Under the pieces are notes generated by a model. The model was not told the origin of the DNA. It saw nothing but the letters and a program-made list of their open reading frames with translations, and did no database searches. Of a stretch of DNA of 64,000 nt, positions 1-8,992 are shown piece by piece; position 1 is the stretch's first letter; each line of letters opens with the position of its first letter. Source of the stretch: Vreelandella neptunia (GTDB taxonomy: Bacteria; Pseudomonadota; Gammaproteobacteria; Pseudomonadales; Halomonadaceae). A program made the position numbers and the translations under genes. The stretch covers positions 1-64,000 of the forward strand of contig NZ_JAKVTW010000009.1 in NCBI RefSeq assembly GCF_022489065.1, given 5' to 3'.

Positions 1-25
1 TGAAAGAAAATATCTTACCTTTCAC

Positions 26-766
26 TTACCATTCGATAGGTTCGCCTGCCCAGTCCCAGAAGCTACCTGTATCGTCGGGTGTGCGCTTAGCTATGACCTT
101 GATTAATTGTTCAGCAACAAAGCCGGTAGCGAATAGTTTCTCGGAGGGGACGCGGGCTTGAAACGGCTTTGATAGAGTGGTGTCAGTAGTGCCTGGGTGT
201 AAACAGAGCACAATAGATTGCTTATTAAGTCTAGAGAGCTCAATGGCTGCCGTTTTCATCAGCATATTATGTGCAGCTTTACTGGCACGATAGCTGTACC
301 AACCGCCATATCCATTGTCAGTGATAGACCCAACACGTGCGGAAAGAAAGGCAATAATGGCAGGATGCTTGCCTTGTAGGGATGGCTTTAGAGCGGCGAG
401 TAGCAGGGCTGGAGTTGCCGCATTTATATGCATTACTTGAGCAAAGGCTGTTTCATCCAACTGCTCTAAGCGCTTTTCTGGCTGTACGCCCTGGGCCTCT
501 TCATGAAGCAGCCCTATCGCATTAAAAAGCAGATGAACAGGTTGGCCATCTACTCTTTTACTAAGCGTTTCGCGCCCCGCGCTGGTAGTGATATCTGCCA
601 CTATCGTGTCGAGTTTGGGGTGTTCGAAAGCTATTGGGGAGCGGCTGACCGCAATCACATTCCCTGTTTGTGAGGCTGAAAGCAGGCTTTGCAGTATAGC
701 GCTGCCAATCCCGCCGTTGGCGCCTGTCACAATGGCAATGAAGTTTTTAGGAAGATGAGGCAGCAT
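26..766 (-). CDS. SDR-family oxidoreductase
   Basis: Short-chain dehydrogenase/reductase of about 246 residues; the substrate cannot be told from sequence. The N-terminal nucleotide-binding motif TGANGGIG and the catalytic YRASK (YxxxK) motif are both present, so the protein is probably an active NAD(P)H enzyme. It looks closest to the small C-factor/CsgA-like SDRs that often carry 'cell-cell signalling' labels, but that is only a family resemblance. I place the start at 766 because GGAG lies five bases before that ATG; an in-frame start at 799 would add eleven residues without a ribosome site. It follows flgN in the same direction after about 70 bases and may be read through from the flgMN transcript, but nothing ties it to motility. 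Confidence 0.85.
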   Translation of the reverse strand: MLPHLPKNFIAIVTGANGGIGSAILQSLLSASQTGNVIAVSRSPIAFEHPKLDTIVADITTSAGRETLSKRVDGQPVHLLFNAIGLLHEEAQGVQPEKRLEQLDETAFAQVMHINAATPALLLAALKPSLQGKHPAIIAFLSARVGSITDNGYGGWYSYRASKAAHNMLMKTAAIELSRLNKQSIVLCLHPGTTDTTLSKPFQARVPSEKLFATGFVAEQLIKVIAKRTPDDTGSFWDWAGEPIEW

Positions 767-836
767 TAAAACTCCAATAATGGACGATCTTGTCCTCATT
801 GAAGCGCTTTGTACAGAGTTTGTCTATGATTGATTG

Positions 837-1286
837 TTAGGCAGAGGCGTTAATACGACCCGGCTGAGCGCTATTACGGCCATCGGGCTTGTAGAGTGTT
901 TTTTCTGCAATTTGACGAATGTAATCAAGCATGGCCTGATTATGTTTCATTCGCACTGACAGCATTTGTCCCGTTAGCTCGTTCATGCGTGAAGCGCGCT
1001 CACTTTTTTCAAGTAAGCTTTCCCATGCTGTTTGACAGCCAGCATCCTGAGCTGCTGATCTAGCGCCGATCGCACCTTCATCATAACCGAGACGTGTTTG
1101 TACATTGCGTCGCACGGTTTCAATTCGCTCTAGCTCGGATAATATTGACTGCTTATCGAGTGCGATTTGAGTTAACGCATCACCGTCAATGTCGCCATGC
1201 GTCAAAAGGTTTTGCTCGTTGGACAACAGTGAAATCAACGCATCAAGGCGCTGCTGTTGGTCAGTAAGCAAAGATGCAAGGCTCAT
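837..1286 (-). CDS. flgN: flagella synthesis chaperone FlgN
   Basis: Cytoplasmic export chaperone for the hook-filament junction proteins FlgK and FlgL. The protein is 149 residues, almost wholly helical and rich in Gln, Leu and Glu, typical of FlgN. An AAGGGG ribosome site precedes the ATG. The order flgA-flgM-flgN on one strand, divergent from flgB, is the enteric arrangement and supports the call. The sigma-28 promoter in front of flgM should also transcribe it, so chaperone supply can rise together with FlgK and FlgL. Confidence 0.9.
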   Translation of the reverse strand: MSLASLLTDQQQRLDALISLLSNEQNLLTHGDIDGDALTQIALDKQSILSELERIETVRRNVQTRLGYDEGAIGARSAAQDAGCQTAWESLLEKSERASRMNELTGQMLSVRMKHNQAMLDYIRQIAEKTLYKPDGRNSAQPGRINASA

Positions 1287-1298
1287 TTAAAGCGCCCC

Positions 1299-1565
1299 TT
1301 ATAAATCTTTAAGATTGGCAATTAGACCCTCAGCAATTCGGTCTGCGCGCATTTCCAGCCGCCCTTCGCGAATAGCATCGCGGATCTCGTCAACTTTTGC
1401 GGTATCGATATCTTGAGACTCATCAATACTTGATTGACTTAGTTGGGTCGATTCACGTGCAGTACCGCCCGGTGTTGCTGGCGTTACGCTGTCAGCTTTT
1501 TGGGTTTCATCCCGCTGCTGAGTTTGGTTCGAGCGTAATAGCGAATTAATGTTATCAATTTTCAC
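1299..1565 (-). CDS. flgM: anti-sigma-28 factor FlgM
   Basis: Negative regulator that binds FliA (sigma-28) until the hook-basal body is finished, and is then secreted through the flagellar export channel. It has 88 residues: a low-complexity, polar N-terminal half expected to be disordered and a C-terminal helical part that ends in an Ala/Arg/Leu-rich stretch, the sigma-binding region in the family. The start codon is GTG with GAGG eight bases upstream. flgN follows after 12 bases. A consensus sigma-28 promoter lies just upstream, inside the flgA-flgM gap, which would give FliA-dependent FlgM synthesis as in enterics. Confidence 0.93.
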   Translation of the reverse strand: MKIDNINSLLRSNQTQQRDETQKADSVTPATPGGTARESTQLSQSSIDESQDIDTAKVDEIRDAIREGRLEMRADRIAEGLIANLKDL

Positions 1566-1615
1566 GTTGTCTGCCTCATCGTCAACGTCGATGCGCTTGG
1601 CGCTTAGTATAGTAA

Positions 1616-1642
1616 CTATCGGCAGTGCTGGAGAGAACTTTA
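1616..1642 (-). promoter_or_regulatory. sigma-28 (FliA) promoter for flgMN
   Basis: On the minus strand the -35 box TAAAGTTC (1635-1642) is followed by an 11-base spacer and the -10 box GCCGATAG (1616-1623). This is one base per box away from TAAAGTTT-N11-GCCGATAA. It lies about 50 bases before the flgM GTG. Confidence 0.88.
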
Positions 1643-1651
1643 GGCGGTGAG

Positions 1652-2404
1652 CTAGAAATCCACTACTAAAATACCTTCGCTAGCAACGCGCGCTGTCATG
1701 ATTTCCCGTGAACCGAAACGAACCCTTACTTGGTCACCAAGAGCACCGCTTTCCAGAGCTTCGCCTTCTCGTGAAACACGGAAAGCGGATCCTTGGGCTA
1801 TGACAGTAACGCGCTGGCCGCGTTCAATTAGGTCAGGCGCTTGTAAGTACTGAGCCAAAAAAGCGCTGCCGCTACGAATTGAGCGTTGAGCTACTTTACC
1901 AACGATGTCCTCTTCCGCAGTCAATGCTTGAGCTGAAAGGTCGCCCAGGTTGCCACCCCGCTCGCTGAGCATGTTAGAGGTAATTAGCGTACCTCGCTCA
2001 ATATCTCGTGCGGCCACCACATAATTGCCAATGACATCGATTTGAGCTTGTAAATAGCGGACTTGTCGACTGCCTTCACCGCATCGTACACCAACAGAAA
2101 CTCTTCCCAAGGGGGCCTGATTCGCATTAGGTAAGAAAGGTTCTGGTTGAACGCATTCAGGTAAGTGCGGCGACGGGGGGCGAAGGTCAATGACGACTTC
2201 CTCGCCTAACGTCTGAGTTTCTTCATACAAAAATTGATGTACCTGCTGCATAAGGTAATCATCATTTGCATTGGCGTTATATGAAGCAGTTATGCCTGCA
2301 AAAATGATCAACACAGCCCAGAAAGGGTGTTGGCTTAGCTGAGTAAAGCGATTGCGTCGCATGGGATGAGGCCGCTTGCTGGGGAGCAAAGAAAGGAGAG
2401 TCAT
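1652..2404 (-). CDS. flgA: flagellar P-ring assembly chaperone FlgA
   Basis: Periplasmic chaperone for FlgI P-ring assembly. It has 250 residues with a hydrophobic segment at about 28-45 that serves as the export signal, and the C-terminal SAF/FlgA region with the family-like segment IERGQRVTVIAQG and a final basic/valine-rich strand. An in-frame ATG at 2362 is a possible alternative start; neither has a strong ribosome site. It is divergent from flgB, across a 160-base intergenic region that must hold the promoters for both directions. Confidence 0.9.
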   Translation of the reverse strand: MTLLSLLPSKRPHPMRRNRFTQLSQHPFWAVLIIFAGITASYNANANDDYLMQQVHQFLYEETQTLGEEVVIDLRPPSPHLPECVQPEPFLPNANQAPLGRVSVGVRCGEGSRQVRYLQAQIDVIGNYVVAARDIERGTLITSNMLSERGGNLGDLSAQALTAEEDIVGKVAQRSIRSGSAFLAQYLQAPDLIERGQRVTVIAQGSAFRVSREGEALESGALGDQVRVRFGSREIMTARVASEGILVVDF

Positions 2405-2565
2405 TAGAATAACCGCTCAACAAGTGTAACGAAAAGGTAGCAGTCGTATCACGCGAAATGCTGGTAGAAACGCCAGCTGTTCCATGCTTTAGGCTGACAG
2501 CTACGGACGTATTCTTCATCATCAACAAAATCCATTTTATTTTTTGCCTCAACGCGAGGGTCGGC
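2405..2565. promoter_or_regulatory. divergent flgA/flgB control region
   Basis: This 161-base gap separates the minus-strand flgAMN genes from the plus-strand flgBCDEFGHIJ operon, so it should carry both class II promoters. In enterics FlhDC binds in this gap. I could not pick a convincing FlhDC box or a sigma-70 hexamer pair by eye, so the assignment rests on position only. Confidence 0.45.
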
Positions 2566-3000
2566 ATGATTGATCAACTGGAATCTGCCTTTAATTTTCA
2601 CCAGCAGGCCGTGAGTTTACGACAATCACGACATGAAGTGTTGGCTGCTAATATCGCCAATGCCGATACGCCAAACTATAAAGCGCGTGATATTGATTTT
2701 GCTAGTGAGTTAAAAAAAGCAGTAGACGGTGCTCAGAGTGTATCGAGTAATGCCGGGGGTGGTCTCACACTGGCAAGAACCGCAGGAAGCCATATTGCTG
2801 GAGAAGGCCCTGCATGGCGCGGAACTGGCAATACAGATTTACTTTACCGCATCCCCGATCAGCCTAGTTTGGATGGTAATACGGTTGATATGGATCGTGA
2901 GCGCACGCAGTTTGCTGATAACGCAGTACGTTATCAGGCGGGGCTCACTATGCTCAACAGTCGTATTCAGGGGCTGAAAAACGCCATGCAGCCTGAATAA
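2566..3000 (+). CDS. flgB: flagellar proximal rod protein FlgB
   Basis: Proximal rod subunit, 144 residues. The N-terminal helix LAANIANADTPNYKARDIDF matches the rod-protein signature shared with FlgC, FlgF and FlgG. The C-terminal YQAGLTMLNSRI helix would pack against it in the coiled-coil rod domain. The start at 2566 puts MIDQL at the N-terminus, with GAGGG before it; a longer in-frame reading from 2458 would add 36 residues unlike any FlgB. It is first in the plus-strand rod-hook operon. Confidence 0.95.
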   Translation: MIDQLESAFNFHQQAVSLRQSRHEVLAANIANADTPNYKARDIDFASELKKAVDGAQSVSSNAGGGLTLARTAGSHIAGEGPAWRGTGNTDLLYRIPDQPSLDGNTVDMDRERTQFADNAVRYQAGLTMLNSRIQGLKNAMQPE

Positions 3001-3032
3001 CCTAGGCCTGATTCGTGAGGAGTTAACAAATT

Positions 3033-3443
3033 ATGTCGATGTTTTCTGCGTTTGATATTGCCGCTTCGGCAATGAGCGCCCAATCTCAGCGAATGAACGT
3101 TACCGCTAGCAATATGGCGAATGCCGACAGCGTTGCCGGACCCGATGGTGAAACCTACCGGGCAAAACAGGTCATGTTTGAGACTCAGGCACAAGGCAAT
3201 CGCTATGGCGTTGGCGGTGTACGAGTCACCGAAGTGGTGGAAGACGACTCACCACTGCGTATGGAATACATGCCTAACCATCCGGCAGCGGATGAGGAGG
3301 GCTACGTGGCAAAACCCAATGTTGAGCCCGTACATGAAATGGTCAATATGATTTCGGCCTCACGCTCCTATCAGGCCAACATTGAAGTCTTTAATACCAG
3401 TAAGCAAATGTTAATGCAGACGCTTTCGCTGGGTGAGGGGTAA
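3033..3443 (+). CDS. flgC: flagellar proximal rod protein FlgC
   Basis: Proximal rod subunit, 136 residues, the usual length. The N-terminus has the rod signature (SAFDIAASAMSAQSQRM, then ASNMANADS), and the C-terminus has the paired EMVNMISASRSYQANIEVF helix. A GAGGAG ribosome site lies upstream. It stands between flgB and flgD, with only three bases before flgD. Confidence 0.96.
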   Translation: MSMFSAFDIAASAMSAQSQRMNVTASNMANADSVAGPDGETYRAKQVMFETQAQGNRYGVGGVRVTEVVEDDSPLRMEYMPNHPAADEEGYVAKPNVEPVHEMVNMISASRSYQANIEVFNTSKQMLMQTLSLGEG

Positions 3444-3446
3444 ACC

Positions 3447-4136
3447 ATGAATATCGATACTAGCGTATTGAGTAACGTAAATGGCGGCGGCGCTAATGGT
3501 CTTTCCGCGCGTCAATCCGATGAGCTGCGTGAAAGCTTTATGACGCTGTTGATCACCCAGCTGCAGAACCAAGATCCGCTCAATCCGATGGAAAACTCGG
3601 AGATGACTTCGCAGCTAGCGCAGATCAATACAGTAAGCGGTATTGAAGAGTTAAATAGCACGCTGGAAGGCATTACTAGCCAAATGGATGCCAATCAAGC
3701 TCTGCAAGCGAGCGGCCTAATCGGCAAAGGCGTTATGGTGTCTGGTAAGGATATTTTAGTAGAGCAGGATGACGAAGGGAATTCCTATACGACGCCCTTT
3801 GGTATAGAGCTGACCCAACCTGCAGCGAATGTTAAAGCGACCATCGTGGGTGAAGGTGGTCAAGTCATTAAAACTCTTGACCTAGATGGACTAGATGAAG
3901 GTATTCAATCTTTCCAATGGGATGGAAAAAATGATCAGGGCGAATCGGTTGCCAGTGGCCGCTATTCGGTTCAATTAGAAGCGACTGACGCTGAAGGCGA
4001 AAAAATCGAATCTACAGCCTTGCAGTACGCCGTAGTAAACAGCGTTACGCCTAATGATAGCAGTGGCAGCGTTCGGCTGGATTTAGGCGCTATCTACGGC
4101 CAAATCAGCCTGAATGACGTTAAACAAATTCTTTAA
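3447..4136 (+). CDS. flgD: hook assembly scaffold FlgD
   Basis: Hook-capping protein needed for polymerisation of FlgE and later discarded. It has 229 residues. The N-terminal FMTLLITQLQNQDPLNPMEN motif is the highly conserved FlgD core. A C-terminal Ig/tudor-like region follows, with FQWDGKNDQGESVASGRY, which is the FlgD Ig-like signature. It starts three bases after flgC. Confidence 0.96.
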   Translation: MNIDTSVLSNVNGGGANGLSARQSDELRESFMTLLITQLQNQDPLNPMENSEMTSQLAQINTVSGIEELNSTLEGITSQMDANQALQASGLIGKGVMVSGKDILVEQDDEGNSYTTPFGIELTQPAANVKATIVGEGGQVIKTLDLDGLDEGIQSFQWDGKNDQGESVASGRYSVQLEATDAEGEKIESTALQYAVVNSVTPNDSSGSVRLDLGAIYGQISLNDVKQIL

Positions 4137-4188
4137 CTATTAATTAAAACCTGTATTTAATTAAACACAGCTTTCTTAGGGGAACAGC

Positions 4189-5421
4189 ATGAGTTTTTCA
4201 CAAGCACTCAGTGGTCTAAACGCTCAGCAGCAAAAATTAGGCGCCGTTGGTAATAACATTGCCAACTCGCAAACAGTCGGTTTTAAAAGTTCTAACGTAC
4301 AGTTTGCCGATGTGTATGCTGAGTCCCGCATAGGGCTCGGTGTTCGCACCGCTGCCGTGCAGCAGAATTTTGGCCAAGGTAATGTTGAGTCAACTAACCG
4401 CAATATGGATTTGGCGATTTCGGGCGAAGGCTTCTTCCGTTTTCAACAGCCTAATGGCGAAGTGGGTTATTCGCGTAATGGCCAGTTGACCATGACGGCT
4501 GATGGACGCTTAGTGAATGCCCAGGGTGCCCAGATCATGGGTTATGGGGCCGATGCTGAGGGCAACGTACAGGCCGGTGGCAATGTTCAGCCGTTGAACG
4601 TTCCAGCGGGAGACTTGGCCGCTAATGCAACCACTGAACTAGCTGTATCTTTAAATTTGGATTCAGGACAGCCTGTTATTGGTGCTGCTTTTGATGCAAA
4701 TAACGCCAATACCTATAACTACTCTACTAATGCAACCGTATTTGATTCACAAGGTAATGCACGGAACCTCTCTTTGTATTTTACCAAAACGGGCGAAAAT
4801 CAGTGGGCCGTGAATGGGCGCATGTCGGGTGGGCCTGCTGATGGTAATACCTATGACGTTGGTCTAGGCACCTTATCATTTAATCAGAATGGTACATTAG
4901 CTACCGATGGTTCGGATGATGCTGTATTTGATGACGTTACTTTTCCGGCTGGTGAGTTTGGGGACGGCAACCCGTTCGAAGCGTTAAATATTGCAATGAG
5001 CTTTGAGGGCTCGACGCAATTTGCAAATGACTCAACCGTTAACGATACGACTCAAGACGGCTATACCTCTGGATCATTAGTTGGCGTCACCATCGAAAAT
5101 GATGGAACCGTCATGCGTAACTACTCCAATGAACAGTCGCTTGCAGCAGGCCAGATAGCACTGGTTAGCTTCCGTAATCCTGAAGGATTGAAGCCTGAAG
5201 GCGATAACCTTTGGACCGCCACTGGTGCCTCAGGCCAAGAATTGGTAGGCGCAGCAGGTACGGGTCTGCGTGGCATGATTGAGGCGAGTGCCGTTGAAAC
5301 CTCCAATGTCGATATGGCCCGTGAGCTAGTCGATATGATTGTTGCCCAGCGCGCGTATCAGGCTAACTCACAAACGATCAGTACTCAGGACGAGCTCCTG
5401 CAGACCATTATTAACCTTTAA
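4189..5421 (+). CDS. flgE: flagellar hook protein FlgE
   Basis: Hook subunit, 410 residues, close to enteric FlgE length. The N-terminal SFSQALSGLNAQQQKL and GNNIANSQTVGFK motifs and the C-terminal VDMIVAQRAYQANSQTI motif form the core D0 coiled coil. The central region (about residues 90-340) is the surface-exposed D1/D2 part, acidic and Asn/Gly-rich. An AGGGG ribosome site lies upstream. FlgD would cap its assembly, and one of the FliK-type proteins would set its length. Confidence 0.96.
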   Translation: MSFSQALSGLNAQQQKLGAVGNNIANSQTVGFKSSNVQFADVYAESRIGLGVRTAAVQQNFGQGNVESTNRNMDLAISGEGFFRFQQPNGEVGYSRNGQLTMTADGRLVNAQGAQIMGYGADAEGNVQAGGNVQPLNVPAGDLAANATTELAVSLNLDSGQPVIGAAFDANNANTYNYSTNATVFDSQGNARNLSLYFTKTGENQWAVNGRMSGGPADGNTYDVGLGTLSFNQNGTLATDGSDDAVFDDVTFPAGEFGDGNPFEALNIAMSFEGSTQFANDSTVNDTTQDGYTSGSLVGVTIENDGTVMRNYSNEQSLAAGQIALVSFRNPEGLKPEGDNLWTATGASGQELVGAAGTGLRGMIEASAVETSNVDMARELVDMIVAQRAYQANSQTISTQDELLQTIINL

Positions 5422-5452
5422 TAATCGGTCATTGGGTTAAGGAGTAAGTACC

Positions 5453-6211
5453 GTGGATCGAATGCTCTATACCGCCATGAGTGGTGCCAAGAACAGTATG
5501 GATCAACAGTCGGTGGTGAGTAATAACCTATCGAATGTCACTACTACTGGTTTTCGTGCGCAGCTACAGGCCGCTCGCTCCGTGCCCGTGCAGGGAGAAG
5601 CTTTGCTGGCCACGCGTACCTCAGCAGTGACCACCACGCCCGGCAGTGATTTCTCTCAAGGGCCTGTTGAATATACGGGGCGAACGCTTGATGTAGCTAT
5701 GCAGGATGATGCATGGATGGCCGTCCAGGCTGATGACGGTACTGAAACGTATACACGGCGTGGCGACTTACAAATTGACAGTGATGGTGTTCTGCTTAAT
5801 GTTGGGCGCCCTGTGATGGGTGAAGGTGGCCCTATCGCTATTCCCCAAGGCGCGCAAGTCTCCATCGGCGCTGATGGTACCATCAGCGCTATACCCGAGG
5901 GTGTAGGCCCAGAAGCATTGGTTGAGGTTGGCCGGATCAAGTTGGTGACACCTGTGGAAGGAGCGCTGACGCGCGGTGAGGATGCCCTTTTTCGTGCCCA
6001 ACCGAATGAAGAAGGTGAGCCTGGCGCCCTGCCCGCTGACGAAAATGCCAAGCTAGTTAGCGGTGCGCTTGAAGGGAGTAACGTTAGCGCTGTTGATGCG
6101 ATGGTCTCGATGATTGATGTTGCGCGCCGTTACGATATGCAGATGAAAGTGCTCAGTACCGCTGACGAAAATGCCCAGCGAGCCAATGGCATTCTTTCTA
6201 TTCAAGGCTGA
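5453..6211 (+). CDS. flgF: flagellar proximal rod protein FlgF
   Basis: Rod subunit, 252 residues. The start codon is GTG (MDRMLYTAMSGAKNSMDQQ) with AAGGAG upstream. The N-terminal NNLSNVTTTGFRAQ and C-terminal VSMIDVARRYDMQMKVL helices are typical of FlgF. It lies between flgE and flgG in the conserved order. Confidence 0.95.
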   Translation: MDRMLYTAMSGAKNSMDQQSVVSNNLSNVTTTGFRAQLQAARSVPVQGEALLATRTSAVTTTPGSDFSQGPVEYTGRTLDVAMQDDAWMAVQADDGTETYTRRGDLQIDSDGVLLNVGRPVMGEGGPIAIPQGAQVSIGADGTISAIPEGVGPEALVEVGRIKLVTPVEGALTRGEDALFRAQPNEEGEPGALPADENAKLVSGALEGSNVSAVDAMVSMIDVARRYDMQMKVLSTADENAQRANGILSIQG

Positions 6212-6261
6212 TATTGGCCATTCATTGCTGATGATGCTCAGTCGGTAAAGGGAAACTATTC

Positions 6262-7044
6262 ATGATTAAGTCGTTGTGGACAGCTAAAACTGGTTTGGAA
6301 GCTCAGCAAACCAAACTAGACGTGATTTCAAACAACCTGGCCAACGTTAGCACCAATGGTTTTAAGCGCTCACGGCCTGTATTTGAAGATTTGCTGTATC
6401 AAAATATGCGTCAACCAGGCGCGCAGAACAATATTCAGGATCGCCTGCCCTCTGGAATGCAGGTGGGTACCGGTGTGCGTGCTGTAGCCACTGAGCGCTT
6501 GCATACCCAGGGCGGGCTAGAGCAAACAGAAAATTCACGCGATCTAGCTATCAATGGCGAAGGTTTCTTTCAGGTGTTGATGCCAGACGGTACTACTGCT
6601 TACACCCGTGACGGTAGTTTCCAGTTGAATGAAAACGGCCAAATGGTAACTGCTAATGGTTATCCAGTAGAGCCTGCTATCTTTTTACCGGCTAACGCGC
6701 TGTCAGTAAATGTGGGTGAAGATGGCACGGTAAGCGTTCGCCAGCCAGGTATTGCGTTGGATAATGAAGTGGGACAAATCACTGTCAGTACCTTTATTAA
6801 TCCAGCAGGCTTACAAAGTATTGGTGGCAATCTCTACCAAGAAACAGGCGCCTCAGGCGCACCAAATGAAAATATGCCGGGAATGAATGGTGCTGGACGT
6901 TTGTTTCAAGGCTATGTAGAAACCTCTAACGTCAATGTGGTTGAAGAAATGGTCAATATGATTCAGACCCAGCGAGCCTATGAAATTAATAGTAAAGCCG
7001 TATCAACTAGCGATGAAATGTTGGCGCGGTTGAGCCAGCTGTAA
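6262..7044 (+). CDS. flgG: flagellar distal rod protein FlgG
   Basis: Distal rod subunit, 260 residues, the standard length. It begins [20 protein letters not shown], carries [20 protein letters not shown], and ends with the [20 protein letters not shown] helix; all are near-invariant in FlgG. AAAGGGAAAC precedes the ATG. Confidence 0.97.
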   Translation: MIKSLWTAKTGLEAQQTKLDVISNNLANVSTNGFKRSRPVFEDLLYQNMRQPGAQNNIQDRLPSGMQVGTGVRAVATERLHTQGGLEQTENSRDLAINGEGFFQVLMPDGTTAYTRDGSFQLNENGQMVTANGYPVEPAIFLPANALSVNVGEDGTVSVRQPGIALDNEVGQITVSTFINPAGLQSIGGNLYQETGASGAPNENMPGMNGAGRLFQGYVETSNVNVVEEMVNMIQTQRAYEINSKAVSTSDEMLARLSQL

Positions 7045-7099
7045 CGATCGTTACTCATCAGGCTTACTTATAGGTTGCGTTATGCTGGAGTTGCACCAC

Positions 7100-7771
7100 A
7101 TGTCACGTCGTATTGCGCTAGCGGGTCTGGCGCTTCTAATACTGGTTATCGCCGGGTGTGCTCAAGTTCCAAGAGCCTCCGTGGTGGGTGAGCAGGAGCA
7201 GATCAGTATCGTTGATCGTCCTCCACCCATTCCCAATGGGTCTATTTATCAGGCAAGGCAGGGCTATCAACCGCTTTTTGAAGATCGGCGTCCACGCTCG
7301 ATTGGCGATATTCTGACCATCGTCCTAGATGAAGAAGTTAGCGCGAGTAAAAATTCGCAATCTAATGCAGGTCGAAGTGGCAGCGCTAGCCTTGAATTGG
7401 CTCAACTGCCAGACATACTCGATGTACTCGCAGAGTATGGCTACGATATTGCCGGTGCAAATGACTTTACGGGCAGTGGTGGCTCGCAGGCCAACAACTC
7501 TTTTACCGGGACGATTACAGTATCGGTATTAGAAGTTATGAATAATGGCAACTTGCGGGTGCGGGGTGAAAAGCAGATTGCCATTAATCAGGGAACCGAA
7601 TTTATCCGTTTTTCTGGTGTGGTTAATCCTCGCACCATTACCTCGCAAAATACTGTGCCATCTACTCAGGTGGCGGATGCGCGCATTGAGTATGTGGGCG
7701 ATGGCTATATTAATGAAGCGCAGCACATGGGTTGGTTACAACGTTTCTTCCTAAACGTGTCGCCCTTTTAG
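7100..7771 (+). CDS. flgH: flagellar L-ring lipoprotein FlgH
   Basis: Outer-membrane L-ring subunit. A short basic signal peptide leads to the lipobox LVIAGC, so the mature lipoprotein begins at that Cys. The FlgH signature [19 protein letters not shown] follows, and the protein ends in a region with [19 protein letters not shown] chose the ATG at 7100 because GGAG lies nine bases upstream and it gives a standard 20-residue lipoprotein signal; an ATG at 7082 would lengthen the protein by six residues. Confidence 0.95.
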   Translation: MSRRIALAGLALLILVIAGCAQVPRASVVGEQEQISIVDRPPPIPNGSIYQARQGYQPLFEDRRPRSIGDILTIVLDEEVSASKNSQSNAGRSGSASLELAQLPDILDVLAEYGYDIAGANDFTGSGGSQANNSFTGTITVSVLEVMNNGNLRVRGEKQIAINQGTEFIRFSGVVNPRTITSQNTVPSTQVADARIEYVGDGYINEAQHMGWLQRFFLNVSPF

Positions 7772-7789
7772 TCCCATGTGGAGTGAACT

Positions 7790-8992
7790 ATGACGAGGCT
7801 ATTAATGGTAAGCCCTTCAAGCATGAGTCGTTCAATATCCCCGCGACTGCGGCCAGTGGTGATGCGTGTATATGGACTCCGTTCATTTACCACCTGGTTT
7901 CGCCAGTTGGGCGTGCTAGTACTAATGTGTTTGTTAGCCTTTCCCGCCCAGGCTGAGCGTATTCGCGAGCTGGCCAGTTTTGCCGGGGTACGGGATAACC
8001 AACTCGTAGGTTATGGGTTAGTGGTAGGGCTTGACAGCACGGGCGATCAGACGACACAAGCACCCTTCACCAGCCAAAGCCTGACCAATATGCTTTCCCA
8101 GCTTGGGGTGACCATACCGGCAGGCACCAATTTACAATTACGCAACGTGGCAGCTGTTATGGTTACAGCTGACCTGCCGCCGTTTTCAAGGCCAGGCCAG
8201 CGTTTGGATATTGTTGTTTCCTCAATCGCTAATGCGCGCAGTTTGCGGGGCGGTACACTCTTGATGACACCTTTAAAAGGTGCTGATGGCGATACCTATG
8301 CCATTGCCCAAGGCAACATGTTAGTTGGTGGGGCGGGTGCTCAGGCGGGGGGCAGTAGCGTACAAATTAATCAGCAGGCCTCAGGGCGGATCCCCAACGG
8401 TGCCTTGGTTGAAAGGGAAGTGCCACTCAATTTGGGGGGCAATGGGGGCATGCTAGAACTGCAGCTCAACGATTCTGATTTTGGCACTGTTCAGCGCATG
8501 GTGACGGCAATCAATAATGAGTTTGGTCAATCGGTTGCTTATGCACGTAATGGTCGAGTGATCGCCCTTGATGGTCCTACCGATGACAATGCGCGTGTCA
8601 ACTTTATGGCCCGTATCGAAAATGTTCAGGTAACGCCCATGGATGCGCCTGCGCTTGTGGTTCTGAATTCACGAACCGGCTCCGTAGTGATGAATGGTGC
8701 GGTCACATTACGTCAGGCGGCAGTGGCACATGGTAGCCTATCGATTATGATCGATACTCAATTTGGCGTTAGTCAGCCTGCCCCCTTTGGCCAAGGTGAA
8801 ACAGTGGTAGTGCCTGATGCGGATATCGAAATTGATCAGCAAGAGGCCTATTTACAAATTGTAGAAGGGGCGCAGCTTAACGAAGTGGTCAATGCATTGA
8901 ATGCGTTAGGCGCTACACCGCAGGATTTAATGTCGATTTTGGAAGCATTAAGAGCATCAGGTTCACTGCGCGCTGAGTTGGAGGTCATTTAA
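7790..8992 (+). CDS. flgI: flagellar P-ring protein FlgI
   Basis: Periplasmic P-ring subunit, 400 residues. The start at 7790 has GGAG six bases upstream but yields an unusually long, Ser/Arg-rich N-terminus before the hydrophobic signal segment [15 protein letters not shown] at about residues 41-55. An ATG at 7862 would give a normal-length signal peptide but a poor ribosome site. The mature part begins with [20 protein letters not shown], a FlgI signature. Its stop overlaps the flgJ start by one base (TAATG). Confidence 0.95.
   Translation: MTRLLMVSPSSMSRSISPRLRPVVMRVYGLRSFTTWFRQLGVLVLMCLLAFPAQAERIRELASFAGVRDNQLVGYGLVVGLDSTGDQTTQAPFTSQSLTNMLSQLGVTIPAGTNLQLRNVAAVMVTADLPPFSRPGQRLDIVVSSIANARSLRGGTLLMTPLKGADGDTYAIAQGNMLVGGAGAQAGGSSVQINQQASGRIPNGALVEREVPLNLGGNGGMLELQLNDSDFGTVQRMVTAINNEFGQSVAYARNGRVIALDGPTDDNARVNFMARIENVQVTPMDAPALVVLNSRTGSVVMNGAVTLRQAAVAHGSLSIMIDTQFGVSQPAPFGQGETVVVPDADIEIDQQEAYLQIVEGAQLNEVVNALNALGATPQDLMSILEALRASGSLRAELEVI

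Noticed and set aside
5656..6051. Long open frame antisense to flgF
   Set aside because: It is a shadow of flgF codon bias; composition is Ser/Pro/Arg-rich and there is no ribosome site or family resemblance. The same applies to the other antisense frames within flagellar genes.
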